Below, in pieces: positions 17,510 to 27,075 of a stretch of 64,000 nucleotides of DNA. The DNA comes from Flavobacterium rivuli WB 3.3-2 = DSM 21788 (lineage in GTDB: Bacteria > Bacteroidota > Bacteroidia > Flavobacteriales > Flavobacteriaceae), in contig NZ_KB899967.1 of assembly GCF_000378485.1 (NCBI RefSeq), positions 372,001 to 436,000 of the forward strand, given 5' to 3'. How positions within the stretch are numbered: position 1 is the first letter of the stretch; each line of letters opens with the position of its first letter. The translations under genes were made by a program, and so were the position numbers. The notes under the pieces are model-generated. The model did not search any database. It saw only the letters and a list, made by a program, of their open reading frames with translations, and had not been told where the DNA came from.

Positions 17510-18784
17510 ATGAAAACTAAAGTACTTGCACTTGCCTTAACGGGCCTTATATCGCTTAACTCCTGCAAACAGCAGGTAACTAAAGAAGAAAAAGAAGTGG
17601 CCAAAGCAGAGGGCAGCACTACTGTAAAAACTGCTATTGGCGATCTTATTTTGCCGGCTCCTTTTGCAACAGAATCTGTCACTAAGAACAGCAGTATGGA
17701 AGACTGGCCGGAAGGCGTTACCCCAAAAGCTCCTGCAGGATTTACAGTTACTAAATTTGCAGGCGACCTTAATAACCCGCGTAATACCTACATAGCTCCT
17801 AATGGCGATATTTTTGTGTGCGAAAGCGGCACGAAAGCCAGCAAAGACCAGATAACTGTTTTTAGGGATAAGGACAAAGACGGTACTTTTGAAACCCGCG
17901 CTGTTTTTGCCGAAAAACTTAGCCAGCCGTATGGTATGCTGATTCTTAAAGATCATTTTTATATTGCCAATACCGATGGCCTTTATATGTACCCATACAA
18001 AACGGGCGACATGAAGCTTACCGGCAAAGCACAAAAAATTGTAGAACTGCCAGCAGGCGGTTATAACAACCACTGGACACGTAACCTTTTGGCTAATGCC
18101 GATGGTTCTAAAATATACATATCTGTAGGGTCGAGCAGTAACGTTGCCGAACATGGCATTACCGAAGAGACCCGCCGTGCCAACATACTTGAGGTTAACC
18201 CTGACGGTACCGGAGAACGTGTTTTTGCAAGTGGGCTGCGTAACCCTGTGGGTATGGACTGGAATCCTGCCAACAAAGAGCTATGGACAGCAGTTAATGA
18301 ACGTGACGAATTGGGCGACGAACTGGTTCCTGATTATATTACCAGTGTTAAAGACGGTGGTTTTTACGGATGGCCTTACTCATATTACGGGCAAATTGAA
18401 GACCCGCGTATGAAGGGACAGGGTAAAGACCTGGTTGCCAGGGCTATTATACCCGATGTTCCTGTTGGGCCGCACACTGCCTCGTTAGGAATTGCATTTT
18501 ACAACAAAGACGCTTTCCCGGCGCAGTATAAAAATGGCGCTTTTGTAGGCCAGCACGGTTCATGGAACAGGTCGGTTCTAAGTGGGTATAAAGTACTTTT
18601 TGTACCATTTAAAGATGGAAAACCGTCGGGCAAGCCACAGGATTTCCTAACCGGATTTATTGCTAACGAAAAAGATGCCAAAGCCTATGGCCGCCCTGTA
18701 GATGTTACCATAATGAACGACGGATCGCTGCTTGTTAACGATGATGCCGGTAACACCTTATGGAAAGTTACCGCAACTAAATAA
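17510..18784 (+). CDS. Glucose/sorbosone dehydrogenase-like lipoprotein
   Basis: A 424-residue predicted lipoprotein (lipobox LNSC, Cys19) with the six-bladed propeller of the soluble glucose/sorbosone dehydrogenase family: PRNTYIAPNGDIFVCESG, NNHWTRNLLANADGSKIYIS, GLRNPVGMDWNPANKELW, NERDELGDELVPDY, GQHGSWNRS and DGSLLVNDDAGNTLW. Members use PQQ or are uncharacterised; whether PQQ is bound here is not shown. Located in the periplasm or on the surface. A terminator sits right after it, then a TonB receptor. Confidence 0.9.
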   Translation: MKTKVLALALTGLISLNSCKQQVTKEEKEVAKAEGSTTVKTAIGDLILPAPFATESVTKNSSMEDWPEGVTPKAPAGFTVTKFAGDLNNPRNTYIAPNGDIFVCESGTKASKDQITVFRDKDKDGTFETRAVFAEKLSQPYGMLILKDHFYIANTDGLYMYPYKTGDMKLTGKAQKIVELPAGGYNNHWTRNLLANADGSKIYISVGSSSNVAEHGITEETRRANILEVNPDGTGERVFASGLRNPVGMDWNPANKELWTAVNERDELGDELVPDYITSVKDGGFYGWPYSYYGQIEDPRMKGQGKDLVARAIIPDVPVGPHTASLGIAFYNKDAFPAQYKNGAFVGQHGSWNRSVLSGYKVLFVPFKDGKPSGKPQDFLTGFIANEKDAKAYGRPVDVTIMNDGSLLVNDDAGNTLWKVTATK

Positions 18785-18809
18785 TAAAACACCAACCCCG
18801 ATTTATTTT

Positions 18810-18842
18810 AAATCCTGCAGTACTTTTACTTGCAGGATTTTT
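18810..18842 (+). terminator. Intrinsic terminator before the TonB receptor
   Basis: Stem AAATCCTGCA / TGCAGGATTT with a 13-base centre, followed by T5. It lies between the dehydrogenase stop (18784) and the receptor start (18869), so the two genes are probably separate units or joined by read-through. Confidence 0.75.
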
Positions 18843-18868
18843 ATTACGTGCCTGCCAGACACCTTGCT

Positions 18869-21022
18869 ATGAAAACAACACTACTTTCATTTTTATTCTT
18901 ACTGATATTAGTTACCGGAAAATCTTTTGCACAGGATACAATTCCAAAATCTAAAAGTGATACACTATCAAATCATGTAGATTTATCGTTTTTATCGGGA
19001 AGGCTCATTAGCATTTCGGCGCACAACGAACTCCAGCCTCTAACCATAAGCAGCTACCACATTAACGACAGCCTGCTTAATGCACCGGCAAGCATCAGTA
19101 TACTTTCAGCGCAGCAAATACAACGCAATAACCTGTCGGACATCTCCCCTATCCTTAATACGCTACCGGGAGTTTTTATGCAATCGGGCGGGATTAATAC
19201 CAACCGTATCTCCATTCGTGGTATTGGGGCACGCACACCTTACGGTACTAACAAGATACGGGCGTTTTACGGCAGCATACCCTTAACATCCGGCGACAGT
19301 GAAACAACCATTGAGGATATTGATTTACAAATGATAGACCATATAGAGGTTATAAAAGGGCCTTTATCCAGTTTGTATGGTGCGGGGCTTGGTGGTGCAA
19401 TTTTACTTACCCCCACACAGGCTACCACTTTAGGCAGCCGCAGTGTGGTAAGCAGCACACACGGGTCGTTTGGGTTGGTTAAAAATACAGTGAGCTACGG
19501 CCTCAGTACACAAGGGGGCAGCCTTAACCTTAGCTACCACAAGCTGGAGAACGACGGTTACCGCGATAACAGCCATTACAACCGCGAGGGCGTTACCCTT
19601 GCAGGAGAATTGTTCCGTAAAGAGAAAAGCAAGCTTACCTACTTTGGCAACTACACGTACTTAAAGGCCTATTTGCCAAGCTCTGTTAGCAAGACAAGTT
19701 TTGATACTAACCCGCGCGCAGCAGCACCAACCTGGGCTGCCGCAAAAGGCTATGAGCAATATAAATCGTATCTGGGCGGACTGGCCTATGACTGGCAGGC
19801 GGCGGACTGGCTTAAAAATTCGACTTCTATTTTCATCAATGCGAAAGACAGCTATGAACCGCGCCCTTTTGATATATTGTACCAGCACACAACTGCCTAT
19901 GGCGCGCGTACACAGTTTTTTGGAGACTTTAACATCGGTACTATGAAATCGAACTTTATTGCCGGACTCGAATATTTTAAGGACGGCTTTAAAGGCGGCA
20001 CATACGCTAACCTCTATCAGCAAAATAATGGTAACGGCACACTACAGGGCGACAGGCAAACAGGTACCGGGCAGGACCGTGATTTTATTAACGCCTTTGC
20101 ACAATTCAGGATACAGCTATCGCGAAAGTTTGAAGTGCAGGCAGGTGTAAACTATAACAAAACAAAGTTTGATCTGGATAACACCTTCCCCCTTGACACC
20201 CGTTCATCTGAAAGTTACAGCTACAACGGCATCTGGTCGCCGCAGTTATCGTTACTGTACAAACCGTCGGCTTTGCAAACCATTTACGCGTCGGTAAGCC
20301 GCGGCTTCTCGTTACCGTCTATAGAAGAAACCCTTACTGCAGACGGCACCATTAACCCCAACATAAAACCGGAGAACGGCTACAACTTTGAAGTTGGCGG
20401 TAAATTTTACCTTGCCAATAAAGACCTGTATGTAGAGGTTTCGGCCTACCGTATGCAAATTAAAGACCTGCTTGTGGCACAGCGCGTGGGCGATGACCAG
20501 TATATTGGTATTAATGCCGGTGAAACGTTGCATGAGGGTATAGAAGCATCTATAAATTACAACTGGCAAATAAGCGACAGTTTCTCTATTCAGCCGTATG
20601 CAGCAGCATCTATAGGCCATTATGAGTTTAAAGAATTTCTAAATAACGATATTAATTATAGCGGCAAAGACCTTACCGGTGTGCCTAACAACAAAGTTAA
20701 CGGTGGCGTAACCCTACTTATACCTCATGGATTGTACCTTAGCGCCGATTATTATTACACCGATCGTATACCGCTTAACGATGCCAACTCATTGTATTCT
20801 GACAGCTCTAACCTGCTGAATACAAAACTGGGCTGGCGCCATGAAATTTTAAAGGGGCTGAGTACACACCTTTCTGCAGGCGTAAATAATATTACAGATA
20901 CCCGTTATGCATCAATGGTGCTTGTAAATGCTACGGGTGTTAACGGGGCACCGCCGCGCTATTATTATCCGGGGTTACAGGTAAATTATTACGGTAATGT
21001 ATCGCTAAGCTATAGTTTTTAA
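18869..21022 (+). CDS. TonB-dependent outer-membrane receptor
   Basis: A 717-residue receptor from ATG 18869 (MKTTLLSFLFLLILVTGKSFAQ signal). The plug domain is clear: PASISILSAQQIQRNN, LPGVFMQSGGINTNRISIRG, DHIEVIKGPLSSLYGAGLGG. A 22-strand barrel follows, with typical QAGVNYNKTKFDL, SVSRGFSLPSIEETL and PENGYNFEVGGKFYL, ending in the aromatic barrel terminus GNVSLSYSF. There is no N-terminal carboxypeptidase-like domain, so it is not a SusC type; the length fits siderophore, vitamin or small-molecule uptake. The substrate is unknown. An in-frame ATG at 18830 lies within the preceding terminator and is rejected. Confidence 0.95.
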   Translation: MKTTLLSFLFLLILVTGKSFAQDTIPKSKSDTLSNHVDLSFLSGRLISISAHNELQPLTISSYHINDSLLNAPASISILSAQQIQRNNLSDISPILNTLPGVFMQSGGINTNRISIRGIGARTPYGTNKIRAFYGSIPLTSGDSETTIEDIDLQMIDHIEVIKGPLSSLYGAGLGGAILLTPTQATTLGSRSVVSSTHGSFGLVKNTVSYGLSTQGGSLNLSYHKLENDGYRDNSHYNREGVTLAGELFRKEKSKLTYFGNYTYLKAYLPSSVSKTSFDTNPRAAAPTWAAAKGYEQYKSYLGGLAYDWQAADWLKNSTSIFINAKDSYEPRPFDILYQHTTAYGARTQFFGDFNIGTMKSNFIAGLEYFKDGFKGGTYANLYQQNNGNGTLQGDRQTGTGQDRDFINAFAQFRIQLSRKFEVQAGVNYNKTKFDLDNTFPLDTRSSESYSYNGIWSPQLSLLYKPSALQTIYASVSRGFSLPSIEETLTADGTINPNIKPENGYNFEVGGKFYLANKDLYVEVSAYRMQIKDLLVAQRVGDDQYIGINAGETLHEGIEASINYNWQISDSFSIQPYAAASIGHYEFKEFLNNDINYSGKDLTGVPNNKVNGGVTLLIPHGLYLSADYYYTDRIPLNDANSLYSDSSNLLNTKLGWRHEILKGLSTHLSAGVNNITDTRYASMVLVNATGVNGAPPRYYYPGLQVNYYGNVSLSYSF

Positions 21023-21029
21023 CCTTGTG

Positions 21030-21066
21030 TCACGAAATGTCACGCCACCTGTCACGCTTTATCACG
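21030..21066. promoter_or_regulatory. Four TCACG direct repeats at near-helical spacing
   Basis: TCACG occurs at 21030, 21040, 21052 and 21062, three of them as GTCACG, at distances of 10, 12 and 10 bases. They lie about 95 bases before the T9SS cargo gene and just after the TonB receptor. The spacing near one helical turn suggests a protein binding array; no regulator is identified. Confidence 0.4.
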
Positions 21067-21158
21067 GAATAAAGCACACAAATAGTGGTTTTTATAATTA
21101 ATTTTATCCACAGCTCTCACGCTATGAGAAAGTATTAATTAATAAAAACAAAAACGCT

Positions 21159-22589
21159 ATGAAATTTTTATTACTAATGTCCCTGTTTTTCACTACCACA
21201 TTTGCGGCATTTGCGCAGGCGCCTGTAATTGAAGGAGACGTAATGCTATGTCCTGACACGAATGGCACAGCTACCGTAACAAACGATGTTACTTACACTA
21301 CGTACCAATGGTACAGCAAGTACTGGTTTACAGATGATCCTTATGTTGCCATAGATGGCGCAACATCGGCTTCCTTTACGTATGACTGGTTTACTTACGA
21401 CCAAAGCCTATTAAAAGTAGTTGTTACACTTAATGGTGCTGAATTAGAATCTAACGCAATACAAATTGACAGCCACGCATGGGCATCATTATTAGTATCT
21501 ACTACTACAGATGGTAACGTAATACGCGGAGAGTACCCTATTTACCTTATATGCGAAGGCGGCAGTGTTACAAGCACTGTTCTTAGCCCTTACACTATTG
21601 CACAATGGTATAAAGATGGTGTAATTATAGAAGGTGCTACAAATGTTAGCTATACCATTACAGAACCGGGAGAATATTATGTAGTTGCCGGTGTAGAAGT
21701 TTGCCCTAACAGCACCAGCACATCATTACCTATAAGTGTACAGGCTAACCCCAATTGTGCCACGCAAAGCCTTACCCCTGTTATTGCGGGAGATACATTG
21801 TTATGCCCGGACACAGAAAGCACCCTCTTTGTTGCCGAGGGTTTAATAACTTACGACAGCTACCAGTGGTATGTAAGTTTTGATGGTGGTGCATTTACTG
21901 CTATTGAAGATGCCAACGCTGACAATTTTATGTTTGCTGCAAATACTTATGACCAGGGTACGCTTAAGTTAGTGGTTACAGAGGGTGATGCTACTTACGA
22001 GTCTAACACACTGTTAGTAAACGTTAGAAACTGGACACCACTGTTCTATTTTACCAGTTTAAACGAAGAGGCATCTGAAGGCATAAATGAAGAGGGCAAT
22101 CTTGTTTACCTGTTATGCCCGGGCGGCGAAATTACCAATACATTACCGGAACTTTTCTCTGAAAACATTCAGTGGTTCAGGGATGGAGAGCCTATCGAAG
22201 GTGCTAATGAGGGGGTTTATGTAGTTACAGAGCCTGGATCTTACCATGCGGTTGCTTCACCATCTATTTGTCCTTACAGCAGCAACAGTACAGCGGGTAC
22301 ACCGTTAGTGGTAAGCCTTAACCCTGATTGTATTGCAGGAATTGATGCACCAACTGCAAAAACATTCACAATGTATCCTAACCCTGCAAACAGCATTTTA
22401 AATATTGCAGCACAAACAACTGGTTTTGAAAGCTATGCGGTTTACGACGTTACGGGTAAAAAATTGTTAGAGGGCAAAACAGATGCTGCATTAACTACGG
22501 TTACTGTTTCCGGCCTGTCTGCCGGAAGCTATATTGTTAAGCTAAGTGGTTCTAAAGGGAATGCTTCTCAAATGTTTATTAAACAATAA
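21159..22589 (+). CDS. Secreted T9SS cargo protein with two Ig-like tandem repeats
   Basis: A 476-residue secreted protein with signal peptide (ends FAAFAQ) and a type A type IX secretion C-terminal domain (residues about 400-476: FTMYPNPANSILNIAA, YDVTGKKLLEGK, GLSAGSYIVKLSG). Between them are two tandem repeats of about 185 residues, each opening GD.[ML]LCPDT and continuing YQWY, DQ..LK.VVT, Y[LL][IL]C.GG, QW[YF][KR]DG..IEGA and EPG.Y. Each looks like a pair of Ig-like domains. Its function is unknown; the CTD implies surface anchoring or release via T9SS. It has its own terminator downstream. Confidence 0.92.
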   Translation: MKFLLLMSLFFTTTFAAFAQAPVIEGDVMLCPDTNGTATVTNDVTYTTYQWYSKYWFTDDPYVAIDGATSASFTYDWFTYDQSLLKVVVTLNGAELESNAIQIDSHAWASLLVSTTTDGNVIRGEYPIYLICEGGSVTSTVLSPYTIAQWYKDGVIIEGATNVSYTITEPGEYYVVAGVEVCPNSTSTSLPISVQANPNCATQSLTPVIAGDTLLCPDTESTLFVAEGLITYDSYQWYVSFDGGAFTAIEDANADNFMFAANTYDQGTLKLVVTEGDATYESNTLLVNVRNWTPLFYFTSLNEEASEGINEEGNLVYLLCPGGEITNTLPELFSENIQWFRDGEPIEGANEGVYVVTEPGSYHAVASPSICPYSSNSTAGTPLVVSLNPDCIAGIDAPTAKTFTMYPNPANSILNIAAQTTGFESYAVYDVTGKKLLEGKTDAALTTVTVSGLSAGSYIVKLSGSKGNASQMFIKQ

Positions 22590-22620
22590 TCCTCCTTAAT
22601 ACCTTTTTATATTTTATTTG

Positions 22621-22648
22621 AACGGGGCCTTGTGCCCCGTTTTGCTTT
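22621..22648 (+). terminator. Intrinsic terminator after the T9SS gene
   Basis: Stem AACGGGGC / GCCCCGTT with a four-base loop CTTGT region, followed by TTGCTTTT. Confidence 0.8.
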
Positions 22649-22696
22649 TAGTAAATTTGGGTTTAGTAAAGAGTGAAACTCATAAAGAACTATTAA

Positions 22697-22858
22697 ACCA
22701 CAAAGTACACCAGGATTTTCACAAAGTACACAAAACTATATTATTTACAAATGCCTGTTCCAGACATAGGACACAAAGCTATAACGAAAAACAGGTCAAT
22801 GTTAAGGTATAGCTTGGTTTACTTAAAAGCACAGCGCAGGCTTGGTGTACTTCGTGGT
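22697..22858. repeat. Inverted repeat ACCACAAAGTACACC family
   Basis: ACCACAAAGTACACC (22697-22711) and GGTGTACTTCGTGGT (22844-22858) are inverted copies matching at 14 of 15 positions. A short open frame inside (22618-22812) has no coding features. The 344-base gap between the T9SS gene and the next gene thus holds only the terminator and this repeat. Confidence 0.75.
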
Positions 22859-22933
22859 AAAAACATTTGATCTGGATAACGTTATGTTGTTTGCGAGATA
22901 TAAAAACCGAAATACCTATAATGGAGTAGCCTT

Positions 22934-23482
22934 ATGGAAACCAACTTTTATAAACAGATAGCTAAAAGCACCGCACACCGCTCCATACGCGATTTGCTTT
23001 CGGGGGCCGTTTTACAGGATAAAAATCTGTTAGGAGAGTTGGTTAACATTGCATTAAATATAAAAGACCCCAATCACCATAAAGCCTGCTGGATACTGGA
23101 ACTGGTCATGGAGGCTAAAATTGACTGGCTTGCCGATTACCTCACTGAATTTTGCAGCACACTCAATCAAATAAATCATGAGGGAGCATTACGGTCGGTT
23201 TCTAAAATTTGCATGTTTGCTGTTAAACACAGGCAAAAGCATACCGGATTTTTAAGTACTGCACAGGTTGAGCAAATAACCGAAGCCTGTTTTGACTGGC
23301 TTATAGACCCCGATGGTAAAGTAGCCACAAAAGCATACGCCATGGGTACTTTACACTTATTAGGTAAAGAAAATGACTGGATATACCCCGAGCTTAGACG
23401 TATACTAAGCGAAGACGCATCTAAACATTCTACTGCATACATTGCCGCCGCAAAAGATATATTGAAGAAAATTGGCACCTAA
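22934..23482 (+). CDS. Uncharacterised all-helical protein
   Basis: A 182-residue cytoplasmic protein, apparently entirely alpha-helical with HEAT-like pairs: NLLGELVNIALNIKDPNHHK, ACWILELVMEAKIDWLADYL and KVATKAYAMGTLHLLGKE. I recognise no enzyme motif. It precedes the dicarboxylate symporter by 24 bases on the same strand, so they are likely co-transcribed. A scaffold role is only a guess from the fold. Confidence 0.75.
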   Translation: METNFYKQIAKSTAHRSIRDLLSGAVLQDKNLLGELVNIALNIKDPNHHKACWILELVMEAKIDWLADYLTEFCSTLNQINHEGALRSVSKICMFAVKHRQKHTGFLSTAQVEQITEACFDWLIDPDGKVATKAYAMGTLHLLGKENDWIYPELRRILSEDASKHSTAYIAAAKDILKKIGT

Positions 23483-23506
23483 ATAATATTTTCTATCTTC
23501 GGTGGT

Positions 23507-24736
23507 ATGGACAGCAACCCTTTACCTCAGCAAAGCACCTTATTTAAAGTAGTAACTAACCTTACCTTCTGGGTACTTATTGCTATTGCAGCCGCCATTC
23601 TGCTTGGGCATTTTAACCCTGCCGCTGCCGTAAAAATGGAAGTTATAGGCAAGGCATTTATAAGTATCATCAAAGTATTTATAGCGCCTATTATTTTTCT
23701 TACCATAGTTTTAGGCATCAGCGGTATGGGCGACCTTAAAAAGGTTGGGCGTATAGGTATAAAGTCGTTACTGTATTTTGAGATCGTAACCACTTTTGCA
23801 CTCGCTATTGGCGTTACTGTGGCCTATGTTTTAGAACCCGGCAAGATAGACCGTACAGGGCTCAATATGCAGGACTCTTCTAAATATACCGGTCAGGCAC
23901 AAAGCTTTAGCTGGCTTAAATTTTTTATGGATAACCTTACATTACAAGTATTGGTAGCAGCGATACTTGTAGGTATCATTTTAAATTACAGTAAAAAGCG
24001 CGAAGAGTCCGTTAGCTTTTTATACAAATGTTCCGGTTGGGTTTTTAAAGCTTTAAAATGGGTTATGTACCTGGCACCACTTGGGGCTTTTGGCGGTATG
24101 GCTTACACGGTTGGTAAATTTGGGCTACACACACTACTCCCTCTTGGTAAGTTAATGCTGTGCATTTACATTACTATGGCACTATTTATATTTGTAATAC
24201 TGGGTGGAATACTGCGGTATTACAAAATGAGCATCTTTAGCTTTATAAAATACATAAGGGCAGAATTACTTATAGTACTGGGTACCTCATCATCTGAAGC
24301 GGCATTGCCCAACCTTATGGAAAAACTTGAAAACATGGGCTGCAGCAAACCGGTCGTGGGGCTGGTTGTACCCACAGGCTATTCTTTTAATCTTGACGGT
24401 ACATCTATATACTTATCTATGTCGGTTATATTTTTAGCGCAACTGTATGATGTTCATTTATCGTTTGCCGAGATACTTACCATAATCGGGCTTCTCATGA
24501 TAACATCCAAAGGTGCTGCGGGAGTTACCGGCAGCGGTTTTATAGTACTTGCCTCTACACTAACGGCAATACACAAGATTCCGGTAGAGGGGTTGGCATT
24601 TTTACTTGGTGTAGATAAATTTATGAGCGAAGCCCGTGCCCTTACAAATTTTATAGGCAATGGTGTGGCCACCATAGTAATTTCTAAAAGCGAGAAAGAA
24701 TTTACAGACATAAATGCTCTGCGCGCAGAAGATTAG
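23507..24736 (+). CDS. Dicarboxylate/amino acid : cation symporter
   Basis: A 409-residue inner-membrane protein of the DAACS/SDF family (GltP/DctA type), importing dicarboxylates or acidic amino acids with Na+ or H+. Signature regions are the Ser-rich re-entrant loop GTSSSEAALPNLMEKLENMG, the NLDGTSIY motif of TM7 (PTGYSFNLDGTSIYLSM), the second loop TSKGAAGVTGSGFIVLASTL and the TM8 substrate-site region VDKFMSEARALTNFIGNG. Which substrate is carried cannot be read from sequence. Confidence 0.94.
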   Translation: MDSNPLPQQSTLFKVVTNLTFWVLIAIAAAILLGHFNPAAAVKMEVIGKAFISIIKVFIAPIIFLTIVLGISGMGDLKKVGRIGIKSLLYFEIVTTFALAIGVTVAYVLEPGKIDRTGLNMQDSSKYTGQAQSFSWLKFFMDNLTLQVLVAAILVGIILNYSKKREESVSFLYKCSGWVFKALKWVMYLAPLGAFGGMAYTVGKFGLHTLLPLGKLMLCIYITMALFIFVILGGILRYYKMSIFSFIKYIRAELLIVLGTSSSEAALPNLMEKLENMGCSKPVVGLVVPTGYSFNLDGTSIYLSMSVIFLAQLYDVHLSFAEILTIIGLLMITSKGAAGVTGSGFIVLASTLTAIHKIPVEGLAFLLGVDKFMSEARALTNFIGNGVATIVISKSEKEFTDINALRAED

Positions 24737-24929
24737 TAATTTTATGCAGAAATTAAATGTTAAATACCCGCTATAACGATATAGTAATTGTATCAATATT
24801 CTATTTTTTAATTAAATTGGAGATAGGTTTTACTTAAATTAAAAAATATTTTTCAGCATTATAACTTTTACAATAAATAAATGACAAAAATACACTTCCA
24901 TAATTATGGGATTGATATTTTGATTAGCT

Positions 24930-25135
24930 TAGTATTATATTTATAAAACCAAACTATTGCCTGTCTGCTCTTTGTGAAATCAGAAATAAACGGGTTTTAA
25001 ACGCCGGAGGGGAACGGTATTTAGAGCTTTTTTGAAAGAACAATTACCAGAGAAGCATAAGGAATTATAAAATGCAACAAGCAACTTTCTTCTTTTTGTA
25101 AAGGCCCGTACATTAGTAATGTACGGGCCTTTTTA
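24930..25135 (+). ncRNA. Candidate orphan transcript ending in a strong terminator
   Basis: The 465-base gap between the symporter and a convergent lipoprotein gene holds a GC-richer island (ACGCCGGAGGGGAACGG near 25000) and ends in a perfect terminator. No plus-strand gene follows for 3.6 kb, so the terminator must end a transcript made in this gap or symporter read-through. A nine-codon frame (25072-25101, encoding MQQATFFFL) abuts the terminator. It could be a small RNA; 6S-Flavo is one family worth testing. The start position is a guess. Confidence 0.35.
25100..25135 (+). terminator. Strong intrinsic terminator
   Basis: Stem AAAGGCCCGTACATTA / TAATGTACGGGCCTTT, perfect over at least 15 bases with almost no loop, followed by TTTTT. 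On the minus strand it also has an A/T-rich tail, so it could serve the convergent lipoprotein gene too. Confidence 0.9.
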
Positions 25136-25201
25136 ATTGTATATCTTACTGTGTAATATCTGTGAAAAAAATTACAGAAAAAATTTGCTATCTCAAAATC
25201 G

Positions 25202-25693
25202 TTAATCTGTAACTCCTGAAATTATTTTTTTATCAACTAAATTTGCTTTTACAAAGTTGTATTTGGTAGTCCTTGTTGAAGTCTTCACGATAAAATTCTC
25301 AAATTCACATTCGCACACGTGTTTTTTACCATTAAAACCTACATCGAAGAAATAATTGATGTCAAACTGCAAATTAAACTGTTCTTCTGGTACAGTATCA
25401 TTTTCTTTCAGCAGCCATATTGCCGTTTCTACATCTATATTTGTTATGGGTTGATTGGGGTGAATTACCACATTATATTTTTTGTATAAATCCATACTAC
25501 CCGAATCCTGATAAATTACTATACTGTCATTAATATTTTGACGCTTAATTAATTTGACGGTATCAGTTAACCATCTTTTAAATAAAACAGAATCATGTTT
25601 AGTACTCCACGCAATATCGTTCGATTCCTCGTGCTTACCACAGCTAAATAACAATAGTGAAGCTACGAGATACATAATTATTTTAAAATTCAT
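25202..25693 (-). CDS. Hypothetical lipoprotein
   Basis: A 163-residue predicted lipoprotein with signal sequence and lipobox (LLLFSCGKHEES, Cys18). The mature part is hydrophilic and beta-rich (FKRWLTDTVKLIKRQ, FNLQFDINYFFDVGFNGKK) and I recognise no family. It follows the MFS gene by 36 bases on the same strand and might be co-transcribed. Probably anchored in a periplasm-facing membrane leaflet. Confidence 0.7.
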   Translation of the reverse strand: MNFKIIMYLVASLLLFSCGKHEESNDIAWSTKHDSVLFKRWLTDTVKLIKRQNINDSIVIYQDSGSMDLYKKYNVVIHPNQPITNIDVETAIWLLKENDTVPEEQFNLQFDINYFFDVGFNGKKHVCECEFENFIVKTSTRTTKYNFVKANLVDKKIISGVTD

Positions 25694-25729
25694 ACATCAA
25701 CTTATTTTTAGTCATCTACTATAGATGCT

Positions 25730-27016
25730 TTACACCTTCTTAGCTTCCTCTTCCTCAAAATCAAACTTCTGTAGTTCTGGTGTGCTAAAAAAGGTTACCG
25801 CAATAACCCCGAGGGTTATACAGCCGCCTGTTACTACTGCCCTTACTGTACCCAGCCAGTGCGCCATAACACCGCTTTCAAAATCACCCAATTCGTTAGA
25901 CGAGCTTACAAACATTGTATTAACCGCCGCCACACGGCCACGCATGTTATCGGGCGTTACAAGCTGGAGGATGGTACTGCGCACCACTACGCTAACGGCA
26001 TCAAACATACCGGAGAGCAGCAGCATAAAAAACGACAATACAAAATTTGTAGATAGCCCGAACACAATAATAGACAATGCAAACCCTGTAACGGCTACAA
26101 ACAGCTTTTTACCGGGATGTGTACGCAATGGCATAAAGGCAAGCAGCCCTAAAGTAATAAGTGCCCCAATACCAGGCGCCGAACGTAATAGCCCAAAGCC
26201 TACTTCATCTACATGCAGTATTTCTTTCTGAAAAACCGGCAGCAATGCCACTGCTCCGCCAAAGAGTACAGAGAACATATCGAGCAGCTGCGCCCCAAGC
26301 AGCGCAGGCGTTTTTACTACAAAGCGTATTCCCTGAGAGAGGCTTTGCAGTATGGGTTCCTTCTCTTTCTTTAAAATGGGTTTTGATTTTATGTGAAGTA
26401 TAGGGAAAAGCAATAGTATCATGATTATAACCACTACAAACATACCCGCTACCACACCATCTAAAGCAATTAGCAATCCTGCGGTAAGCGGCCCTAAAAC
26501 ACCGCCTGTTTGCATAGCCATACTGCTCCAGCTGGTACCATTGGCAAAATGCTTCCGTGGCACTACAAGCCCAAACAGCGAAAATACCGATGGCCCCATA
26601 AAGGAACGGATGATTCCGCCAATGAACACAAGAAAATATACGCTGTATTGTGTTGTATGTATGCCCAGGCTGCTGAACGAATATGGTGTACTAAGCCCAA
26701 AGAGGCAGGCACTAAGCAACACGTAAGACCCAATGCAGAAGAGCACCATTTTACGCTTTTCATTGAGGTCTACAAAGTGACCTGCAAAGAGTGAAAACCC
26801 TACTGCAGGTATAACCTCGGCAAGACCTACGAGCCCCAGCGCAAGTTTATCATTAGTGATTTGGTATATCCAGTAAAATATTATGGTAACCTGCATGTTA
26901 AGGGCAAACATAAGCCCGAAACGGATGCTTAAAAAGGAAAGGAATTCTTTGTTTTGCAATACCGGGTTTTTCCCAAAAAACCCAGTTCGGATAGCTCCGT
27001 CGTCGTCCTGCTCCAC
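25730..27016 (-). CDS. MFS transporter, probable efflux permease
   Basis: A 428-residue protein with twelve hydrophobic segments and the MFS inter-helix motif after TM2 (LFAGHFVDLNEKRKMVLF) and a related segment in the second half (DNMRGRVAAVNTMF). The pattern fits the MFS_3/enterobactin-exporter-like group of drug or siderophore exporters. The N-terminus (MEQDDDGAIRTGFFGKNPV) is acidic and cytoplasmic. Substrate unknown. A perfect 25-base inverted repeat lies just upstream. Confidence 0.9.
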   Translation of the reverse strand: MEQDDDGAIRTGFFGKNPVLQNKEFLSFLSIRFGLMFALNMQVTIIFYWIYQITNDKLALGLVGLAEVIPAVGFSLFAGHFVDLNEKRKMVLFCIGSYVLLSACLFGLSTPYSFSSLGIHTTQYSVYFLVFIGGIIRSFMGPSVFSLFGLVVPRKHFANGTSWSSMAMQTGGVLGPLTAGLLIALDGVVAGMFVVVIIMILLLFPILHIKSKPILKKEKEPILQSLSQGIRFVVKTPALLGAQLLDMFSVLFGGAVALLPVFQKEILHVDEVGFGLLRSAPGIGALITLGLLAFMPLRTHPGKKLFVAVTGFALSIIVFGLSTNFVLSFFMLLLSGMFDAVSVVVRSTILQLVTPDNMRGRVAAVNTMFVSSSNELGDFESGVMAHWLGTVRAVVTGGCITLGVIAVTFFSTPELQKFDFEEEEAKKV

Positions 27017-27075
27017 GTTGTATGTATTAAAAATTATGTAGTACTACAAAGCTACGGCATAATTGCTAAACACAA

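Noticed and set aside
21030..21066. TCACG repeats as a CRISPR array or replication iterons
   Set aside because: Units are five to six bases, far too short for CRISPR, and no replication gene is near.
22618..22812. 64-codon plus-strand frame after the T9SS gene
   Set aside because: It begins inside the terminator and covers a dispersed inverted repeat; no coding signature.
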